From contig CAMWVK010000151.1 in NCBI GenBank assembly GCA_947177675.1, forward strand, positions 1-5,216: a stretch of 5,216 nt of DNA, read 5' to 3'. The position numbers and the translations under genes are program-made. This DNA is from an uncultured Mucispirillum sp. Its GTDB lineage: Bacteria > Chrysiogenota > Deferribacteres > Deferribacterales > Mucispirillaceae. Shown here one piece after another: positions 1-5,216 of the stretch (its first letter is position 1; every line of letters begins with the position of its first letter). The notes beneath the pieces are model-generated. The model did no database searches, was not told the DNA's origin, and saw nothing but the letters and a program-made list of their open reading frames with translations.

Positions 1-205
1 ATTTCATTGTGGCTCTTGTTGTTAAGCCTATTTTTAATATACCTGCATCGCCAAAATTTAAACCTTTTAAGCTTGCTTTGATACCGTTGGCATTTACATG
101 CTTACTCCAGCTGTCTGGTGTAACATACGCATCGCCAACATAAGCATAAGCAGGAAATACTATAGATAACAACATCGTTAATGTAGTTAACATAAGCCTT
201 TTCAT
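1..205 (-). CDS. Secreted protein of unknown family, N-terminal part only (runs off the left edge)
   Basis: Sixty-eight codons are visible without a stop and the gene continues beyond the window. Residues 1-21 form a clear Sec signal peptide: MKR at the N-terminus, a hydrophobic core rich in Leu, Met and Thr, then FPAYA with an A-x-A signal peptidase I site, so the mature protein likely begins YVGDAYV. The remaining 47 residues look beta-rich, with alternating polar and hydrophobic positions, and include NFGDAGILKIGL. There is no haem motif (CxxCH), no cysteine and no transmembrane helix in the visible part. I do not recognise the family. Its place after A, B and the chaperone matches the ABDC order of ser, ddh and clr operons, where the fourth gene encodes a secreted haem-b gamma subunit. 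An outer-membrane or other periplasmic partner is equally possible. It probably serves the same respiratory enzyme. Confidence 0.8.
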   Translation of the reverse strand, partial: MKRLMLTTLTMLLSIVFPAYAYVGDAYVTPDSWSKHVNANGIKASLKGLNFGDAGILKIGLTTRATMK

Positions 206-221
206 AGGCATTACTCCTTAA
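206..221 (-). promoter_or_regulatory. Ribosome binding site deciding the start of the fourth gene
   Basis: A strong AAGGAG (219-214) sits right after the chaperone stop codon (224-222). Two in-frame ATG codons follow: 211-209, only 2 nt from the Shine-Dalgarno, and 205-203, 8 nt from it. The second has normal spacing and gives a textbook signal peptide (MKRL...), so it is chosen. The 16-nt gap implies co-transcription with the chaperone gene. Confidence 0.75.
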
Positions 222-911
222 TTAGTTATTGCTGCTGTTTAATTCTTCAAGCAGCAGTTTGTCTTCTCGTATAAAACCTTTGGAAAATTCAGCAATATAT
301 TTATATAATCTGCTTTCTATTATTTTCTGCTCTATTACTTTATCATAAAAATGATATATCCATTTATCAAAATGATTTTTATGAAAATTTAACTGTTCTA
401 ATATAAGGTTAGAATATTCTTTATTATCTTGTGTATCTGCACTCATATATGCAAGTTTGCTCATGAATGCCAGCTCTATACAAACATTATCATAATCTGC
501 CTGTAAATCTGCTGACATTGCAAACCCATATTTATGGAACAGTTTCATCATATCATCATTTGACTCTTGTTTTAAAATATGGTCTTCAGAAATATAATAG
601 GATTCTTCCTGCTGTGCAGTGCCTGGTAAACATAAGCATACCGTATATTCTCTGCTGATATGCAGATTAAATTCATCTAACTCATTTCCAGATAGACTTT
701 TAACTGCATTTATAAATTTTAGCATACCATTATATCCATTTTTCATATCTGTATTTTTACTTTCATTTACAATATGGCTTAACTGATACAACATATCTTC
801 TATCATTTTATAAAATGCTTCATTTGGCATATCATATAAGCAGTTTTTTAAAAATAAATAAATACTGCCTCTTGCTGAATGAATTTCATTTTTTAAAGAG
901 CTTTCCATCAT
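222..911 (-). CDS. TorD/DmsD-family molybdoenzyme assembly chaperone
   Basis: Cytoplasmic redox-enzyme maturation protein that binds the Tat signal and apo form of the A subunit until the Mo cofactor is inserted. The 229-aa product is mostly helical, near the usual 180-230 aa. Family landmarks are recognisable though degenerate: an N-terminal helix with RGSIYLFLKNCL (residues 14-25); REYTVCLCLPG (87-97), at the place of the family's E/D-Y-x-x-L-F-x-G-P-G segment, followed by EESYY (102-106); DNVCIELAFMSKL (141-153), matching the D-H-x-x-x-E-L-x-F-M motif; and FHKNHFDKW (176-184), matching F-x-x-x-H-L-x-x-W. No signal peptide or membrane segment. Two adjacent ATG codons (911-909 and 908-906) are possible starts; AAGG lies 6 nt before the first and 9 nt before the second, so both are workable. 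Gene order A-B-chaperone supports the role. The protein is divergent, so the exact subfamily (TorD, DmsD or YcdY type) is open. Confidence 0.87.
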   Translation of the reverse strand: MMESSLKNEIHSARGSIYLFLKNCLYDMPNEAFYKMIEDMLYQLSHIVNESKNTDMKNGYNGMLKFINAVKSLSGNELDEFNLHISREYTVCLCLPGTAQQEESYYISEDHILKQESNDDMMKLFHKYGFAMSADLQADYDNVCIELAFMSKLAYMSADTQDNKEYSNLILEQLNFHKNHFDKWIYHFYDKVIEQKIIESRLYKYIAEFSKGFIREDKLLLEELNSSNN

Positions 912-929
912 TTTATACCTTTACATATT

Positions 930-949
930 AAGGGAGGTTTCCCTCCCCT
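930..949 (-). other. Intercistronic GNRA-capped hairpin between B and chaperone genes
   Basis: In the 42-nt gap after the B stop codon, the transcript can form a stem with GGGAGG paired to CCTCCC, extended by one G-U and one A-U pair, closed by a GAAA tetraloop of the stable GNRA class. Arms are 942-949 and 930-937; the loop is 938-941. The 3' side continues TAATATGTAAAGG, with no U-run, so it is not a standard intrinsic terminator. It may protect the upstream A-B mRNA from 3' exonucleases or reduce read-through, which would fit a need for less chaperone than enzyme. The stem is seen directly; the role is inferred. Confidence 0.6.
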
Positions 950-953
950 TTAT

Positions 954-1589
954 TTATTTTACATAATTGCTTGATGGTTTTGTTATACTAATTGATGTTT
1001 TTTTCTTTACATAGAATGATGGTTTAGTATCATTAGTATTATTTACATAAGCATAAGGAAAATCACTATGATTAAGCTGAACAGCACCACTATATGTGCT
1101 TAATATATAATCTTTTGTTCCAAAATCTAATGCTCTTCCTACACAGCTTTGAACACATGCTGGTTTTTCGCCTTTATTAAGTCTGTCTTTACACATATCG
1201 CATTTTTGCATAGGGTGTTGGACTTTCCAGCTTTCAAATGCATTTGGCTCCTGCTTATCACCAGCTATCTGTGGTTTAGCAAATGGACATGCAGAAATAC
1301 AGCTTAATGCACCTTGGCATAAATCTCTGTTAACATATACAATACCATCATCTGTTTTGCTTATAGCATTATATGGACATGCATTTTTACAAGCTGGCTC
1401 TTCACAGTGGTTGCAGCCCATAGATAATGGGAAAAATCCACCATCTTTTTCATAAGTAAACTGTTTACGCCATGCAACAGGTCCCGGCTCCACTTGATTC
1501 CAGTCTTTACATGCTACTGTGCAGGAATTACATGACATACATCTTGTTTGGTCAAAATAAAAAGCATATTGTATTTTTTCTATAGCCAT
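954..1589 (-). CDS. DmsB-like four-cluster ferredoxin electron-transfer (B) subunit
   Basis: Carries electrons from a quinol-linked or cytochrome donor to the Mo subunit, with which it should form an AB dimer. At 211 aa it matches the length of DmsB (about 205). Four cysteine groups are visible: C17/C20/C23/C27; C59/C62/C67/C71; C91/C97/C101 with Ala at 94; and C130/C133/C145/C149. The pairing order I-IV follows the family. In DmsB the third group is C-x2-C-x2-C-x3-C; here its second cysteine is Ala (codon 1310-1308), so this centre may be [3Fe-4S]. There is no signal peptide, as usual for B subunits that cross the membrane by riding on the Tat signal of A. The start ATG lies 11 nt after the A stop codon, behind AGGG with 7-nt spacing. 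It is translationally close to A and followed by the chaperone gene. Related names such as PsrB, NrfC or YnfG cannot be excluded. Confidence 0.93.
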   Translation of the reverse strand: MAIEKIQYAFYFDQTRCMSCNSCTVACKDWNQVEPGPVAWRKQFTYEKDGGFFPLSMGCNHCEEPACKNACPYNAISKTDDGIVYVNRDLCQGALSCISACPFAKPQIAGDKQEPNAFESWKVQHPMQKCDMCKDRLNKGEKPACVQSCVGRALDFGTKDYILSTYSGAVQLNHSDFPYAYVNNTNDTKPSFYVKKKTSISITKPSSNYVK

Positions 1590-1600
1590 AATTGCACCCT
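1590..1600 (-). promoter_or_regulatory. A-B intergenic spacer with ribosome binding site
   Basis: Only 11 nt separate the A stop codon from the B start. The coding strand reads TAA-AGGG-TGCAATT-ATG, so the Shine-Dalgarno AGGG abuts the stop and stands 7 nt from the B start. The closeness suggests translation of B depends partly on ribosomes finishing A. If so, the frameshift in A may also lower B output. Confidence 0.7.
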
Positions 1601-4600
1601 TTATATATTAAATTCTGTTTCAGGTTTAATGGTAACATAAGCAGACTGCTGAGCGTTACCATGGTCATATCTTGATGGAGTTGAAGCTATTAGGGTATTT
1701 GCATTGCCACCATCATCTACTCCGTCAGTATTAGGGTCATACCAGCCACCTTGGTGCAGGTTTAAATGACCCGGAATACAACGGTCAGTAACTCTTGCAA
1801 TAACTCTTACTTTACCAATAGGGTTTTCCACACGGCAAAGCATACCGTCAGTAATACCTCGTTCTGCGGCATCTTGAGTATTTATCCATATTTCATGCCA
1901 TGATGCAGTTTCTCTGTTCTTATTATAGATTGCAGAGCTTATCATTGGTGATTCATAAGCTGCGGCAGAATTTATAGTTTGTCTTTCTGGAACGATACAG
2001 TATTCTTTCCAGTCATTACCACTTGCCCAGCCACCATTTATAGTTCTATGGTTAAGTTCCCTTAAAAGAGGATTTTCATCATGAGTAGAATGAACTCTAA
2101 ATCTGTCATGAGTTGTGCTCATTGTAAGCGGTTTGTCTCTTCCTGTTCCTGCAAAAAATGCTGCATTTGGACCTGTTTTTGCTTCGCCTGTAGCAGAATT
2201 AACTTTTTCAAAGCCGTTATAGGATTCTTTAAAACAGTCTTCAAAATTAAAATATATTGGTATTGGATAGACTTTTAAATCGCCTTCCGCATCTCTGTTT
2301 TCCTGTCCGCGATTTTCAGCAGGCAGCCAGCCATGATATTTTTCAAAAGCATGTTCATAATCCCACTTAACTCTGCCATTATAAATTTGGAATTTACCAG
2401 ACATTGCAGGTCTTGAAGAAGTATCAATCAAAGAAACTGCATTATTTGCAGCACTTGAATATGTGCTTCCGTCAAATTTATTTTGGACACTGTTTGATGT
2501 AGTAAATACAAATGGGCCTGCCATATTTCCTTCAAGATATTCATCAAGATTCTTTCTGATTTGACCAACTTGTGAAATATTATTACGATTTCCTTGTGAT
2601 GTATCGCTGTCATTACGAAACCAGCTTGTAGTTGTTCCTTTTGTTTCATATAATGATGTGCATATATATTCATCATTATTTTTAGCAGGTGTAAATTGTG
2701 CTCCATAAACTTCATCTCTTGTCATACCATAGTATTTTGAAGCAGGGTCCGCAGTTGCTTTATCCACTTCTGCATCAAAATAATTTCTTATAGGCTTAAA
2801 GCTTGAATTGTTAGTATATTTATTTGGAGCATCACTAATACCTGTAGTTGTTTTACCACCATAACTTATTTCGCCAAGCCCACTTTGAGCAACCCATGCT
2901 TTATAAGTCATTGTCCAGCTGTCAAGAGCATCACCTAATGGCTCTACAACAGGTGGTCTATACATTTGTTTAGACTGACCGCCAAATGCTTCTCTGCCTA
3001 CTGCTTCAAGTTGAGAAACTGCTGGTAATACATAGTCCATATATCTTGCAGTTGGCGACATAAACAAATCAAATGTTACAAGACAAAGGCTGTCTGGATT
3101 ATTATAACCGCCACCTTCTTCTGAGTTTAATGCAGGTATAGCTCTATACATTGCAGTTAAATCATTTGAATTCATGTGCTGGTTCACCATAATTGCACCG
3201 CCAGCATTTAATATCATACGAATACCAGAATATATTGGGTTACCATTTGCATCTCTTTTAACTTTATAATATGTTTTTCCATCTATTTGCTCTGTTTGAA
3301 GCTGGTCTGGATTTGATGAGTCTCTTTCAAACATCACAAGTGATTTAACACCACCGTCATTTGAGTAATATCTTTTACTCATATCCCAGTCTGGAATATT
3401 TTCACCAGTATAGCCTCTTTCTGGAGTTAAATAGTCTTTATAAGCTATTTTAATACCATTAAACCATTCTTTACATGAAATACTATTAACTGTTCTATCT
3501 GAAATAGTAGTTACACCTGCATTGCCAACATTAATTAATGAAAAATCTATATAATTATTACTTTCAGCATCTGCAACTGGACCGAGAGAGTTTGTAGCAG
3601 CCCAAGCACCGCCAAATGTTTCACCACTTAAACCAAATGTTTTAGTGATAGCCATAAGAGCAGTAATAGCCCAAAGCTGAATAGAGCCATTTAACTGCTT
3701 TTGTGTGCCACCAGCCCATTCATTAAATATTGGATGCTGTTCTGGGTCTGTATACATATTTGCAAGCTCTCTTATTTTTTCTGCTGGAACACCAGTAATT
3801 TTTTCAGCCCATTCTGGAGTTTTAGGAACACTAAAATCTTTTTTATATTGATATTCGGTCTCTGCACCTTTTGTTACAGTCCATGATACTGCACCAACCC
3901 TTGGCATATTATTGCTGATTTCATTATATTTTGTTGCAGTATAGTTTGTTGAATTTGCATTATATGTTGGATTACCAATAATAGAAGCATCGCCGCCTAA
4001 TATGTATGATGCTAAACATTTACCTGCTTCAACAGCTTCTATATGGCGATAATTAATAGGATCAGATGGGTCATCTTTTACTATGTCACCAGTAGTTGTA
4101 TTAACATAGTATTCTGGAGATGCAAAGAAACCATGCACCATTGTATCTATATAATCTATATCTAATGCTTTAGATGATTTTTGTATTTCGCCATTTTTAC
4201 TAAATGTATTTACAAGCATTTCATAAAGCATACCCATAATTAATGCAACATCTGTATAGTTACGAGATTGTATCCAGTCAGTATGGCATGTAACACCCGT
4301 ATCAGTAAGCTCTGGTCCAATAAACCAAGCTCTGCCACCCCGTTCTTTTAATTTTTCAAAAGCTCTAATATAAGACCAGCTGGCAGAGTTTACTGTTGTA
4401 AGCATGTTTGCTCCCCAAGAAACAACATTTTTTACAACACCTGCAATAGCTGGAAACTGCCATGCAACATTAGATGATTTAGTATATGCTCCGCAGGAAC
4501 CCGGATGCCCCACAATAACTGAACCAAAGTGGTATTGATAATAGCTGTAATCACCATAGCCGCCTCTTGCTCCAGCAGGTGTTAATGCAGACCTTGTAGT

Positions 4601-5205
4601 GCTGTAACTTGCATAAGTTCCCTGACCACTGTAACCACCTGATGTGCCATAAATATTATGAACTGCACCGGGACCATACTTTTCAACAGTTTTTCTATAT
4701 TTTACTGCAATTTCTTTTAATGCCTGGTCAACAGGAATTCTAACAAAGCCAGATAAATCACCCCGCCCCTTAGTCTGCTTTAAAGCATAACGGAGTTTTG
4801 CAGGATGGTGAGCACGGTATTTAATAGCTCTGCCTTTAGGGCAGGTTAATGAACGAGCATCGTTATACTGCTCTTTATTACGATAAGAGCCATCAAATGC
4901 ATAGTCGCTGTCATCTGATGTAACTCGGACTATTCTACCATTTACAACATGTAATTTTGAAACACAACGAACACCTGTGCCACAGTTATGAACGCAGGAT
5001 GTGTAATAGATTTTTGGGTTAGAAAGGTCTTCTGGAGATATTACATTATCTAAATCCCCCCCCCGTATATAATATCTGAACCGCTGTCTTTTGAGCAGCC
5101 AGCCACAGCACCAAGGGCACCCATTGCTGCAAGACCTTTTAAAAAGGATCGTCTTGAAATAGAGCTTTCTTCTAATGATTTTAAAACATTAGTTTCTTTT
5201 CCCAT
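1601..5205 (-). CDS. Molybdopterin oxidoreductase, DMSO reductase family catalytic (A) subunit; frame broken at a G9 tract, probably phase-variable
   Basis: Catalytic subunit of a probable respiratory reductase using a Mo-bis-PGD cofactor and one Fe-S cluster, outside the cytoplasmic membrane. The ATG at 5205 opens a Tat signal, but with nine G at 5056-5064 the frame stops at TAG 5052-5050 (51 aa). One added G (or two removed) joins it to a frame running to TAA 1603-1601, giving about 1201 aa. In ten-G numbering: Fe-S cysteines 71, 75, 81 and 122 (last followed by PKGR); YGDYS near 217-221, aligning with the YGSYS Mo-ligand segment of DmsA; SWGANM 263-268; VNQH 674-677; FDLFMSPTARYMDYVLP 712-728; C-terminal dinucleotide-binding domain about 1026-1195 with IWIN 1106-1109 and QGGWYDP from 1152. 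It is about 400 residues longer than E. coli DmsA, through inserts between conserved blocks. The frame downstream of the tract has no ATG before residue 232 (a GTG at 4513), and starting there would remove the Fe-S domain. Family assignment is firm; substrate is unknown. Confidence 0.9.
5056..5064 (-). repeat. G9 homopolymer tract in the A-subunit gene (candidate phase-variation switch)
   Basis: The + strand has nine consecutive C, so the coding strand has nine G, read as TAC GGG GGG GGG ATT TAG in the frame of the start codon. With eight G the frame also stops (GGA TTT AGA TAA). With seven or ten G it continues as GAT TTA GAT AAT into the catalytic gene. No other uninterrupted run of G or C this long occurs in this AT-rich window. 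The glycines lie between the lipobox cysteine (residue 37) and the first Fe-S cysteine (residue 71), a linker where length change should be tolerated. Slipped-strand mispairing at poly-G is the known switch in contingency loci such as those of Campylobacter. Its action here is inferred, and a miscounted homopolymer is possible. Confidence 0.8.
5095..5205 (-). other. Twin-arginine signal peptide with lipobox (residues 1-37 of the A subunit)
   Basis: Residues 16-24 read ISRRSFLKG, a close match to the Tat consensus S/T-R-R-x-F-L-K. A hydrophobic, Ala/Gly-rich stretch follows and ends in AVAGC, with the cysteine at residue 37 (codon 5097-5095). V-A-G-C fits a lipoprotein signal peptidase box, and the next residues (SKDSGSD) are polar. 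This predicts folding with cofactor in the cytoplasm, Tat export and possibly lipid anchoring. Some DMSO reductase A subunits, for example Shewanella DmsA, are Tat-exported lipoproteins. The Tat motif is clear. The lipid anchor is less certain, because many Tat signals of this family end in similar Ala-Gly-rich segments. Confidence 0.8.
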
Positions 5206-5216
5206 ATTCTTTGCCT

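Noticed and set aside
467..658. Plus-strand open frame of 63 codons
   Set aside because: It lies wholly inside the chaperone gene on the opposite strand, has no recognisable domain and no convincing ribosome binding site.
921..926. ATG-TAA minimal start-stop ORF after the intercistronic hairpin
   Set aside because: It has no Shine-Dalgarno at suitable spacing, and chance occurrence in AT-rich sequence is likely.
930..949. Hairpin as an intrinsic terminator
   Set aside because: No U-run follows the stem, and the chaperone start codon with its own ribosome binding site lies just downstream.
2081..2278. Plus-strand, Cys-rich open frame of 65 codons
   Set aside because: Antisense to the A-subunit gene. 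Its apparent cysteine richness comes from reading the reverse of a conserved coding region.
2428..2715. Minus-strand open frame of 95 codons in another frame of the A gene
   Set aside because: It overlaps the A-subunit coding frame, which continues unbroken through conserved sequence, so there is no sign of a second frameshift here.
3701..3886. Plus-strand open frame of 61 codons
   Set aside because: Antisense shadow of the A-subunit gene with low-complexity aromatic content.
4511..4513. GTG at 4513 as the true start of the A subunit
   Set aside because: The same frame is open upstream to the G tract and encodes the family's Fe-S domain. No good Shine-Dalgarno precedes the GTG, and the Tat signal lies at 5205.
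4761..4769. GGGGCGGGG on the coding strand as a second slippage tract or G-quadruplex
   Set aside because: It encodes K-G-R-G in the correct frame, the run is interrupted after four G, and only two G-runs are present, so neither slippage nor a quadruplex is well supported.
1..5216. CRISPR arrays, insertion sequences, tRNA or rRNA genes
   Set aside because: No spaced direct repeats, transposase-like coding, terminal inverted repeats or RNA gene signatures were seen. Nearly all the window is accounted for by the four genes.

Overview
The window is AT-rich, and every gene I can support lies on the minus strand in one tightly packed operon that reads from the right edge to the left. The order of transcription is: a molybdopterin oxidoreductase catalytic subunit of the DMSO reductase family (5205 to 1601, interrupted by a frameshift), a four-cluster ferredoxin-type electron-transfer subunit like DmsB (1589 to 954), a TorD/DmsD-type assembly chaperone (911 to 222), and the first 68 codons of a secreted protein of unknown family (205 to the left edge). 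The gaps between genes are 11, 42 and 16 nt, which supports co-transcription. Neither the promoter nor the terminator is inside the window.

The genes fit one job: anaerobic respiration with a Tat-exported, Mo-bis-PGD-dependent terminal reductase. The A subunit would reduce a substrate that cannot be named from sequence (S-oxide, N-oxide, oxyanion or similar). The B subunit would carry electrons to it through Fe-S clusters, and the chaperone would hold apo-A until cofactor insertion and Tat export. No DmsC/NrfD-type membrane anchor is seen. The A subunit instead has a lipobox after its twin-arginine motif, so it may be tethered as a lipoprotein. The host is probably a Gram-negative anaerobe with low G+C. 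A gut or sediment member of Deferribacterota such as Mucispirillum is a guess from style and composition only.

The most notable point is a run of nine G on the coding strand (5056-5064), just after the signal peptide of the A subunit. With nine G the frame hits a stop after 51 codons. With ten (or seven) G the frame runs unbroken through the Fe-S motif and the rest of the gene to a product of about 1201 residues. The tract encodes a glycine linker in which extra or missing glycines should be harmless, as expected for a phase-variable contingency locus. A homopolymer sequencing error or transcriptional slippage are the main alternatives. Other points are an Asp where DmsA has its Mo-ligating Ser, an unusual C-x3-C-x5-C-x40-C Fe-S motif, loss of one cluster-3 cysteine in the B subunit, and a GNRA-capped hairpin between the B gene and the chaperone gene.
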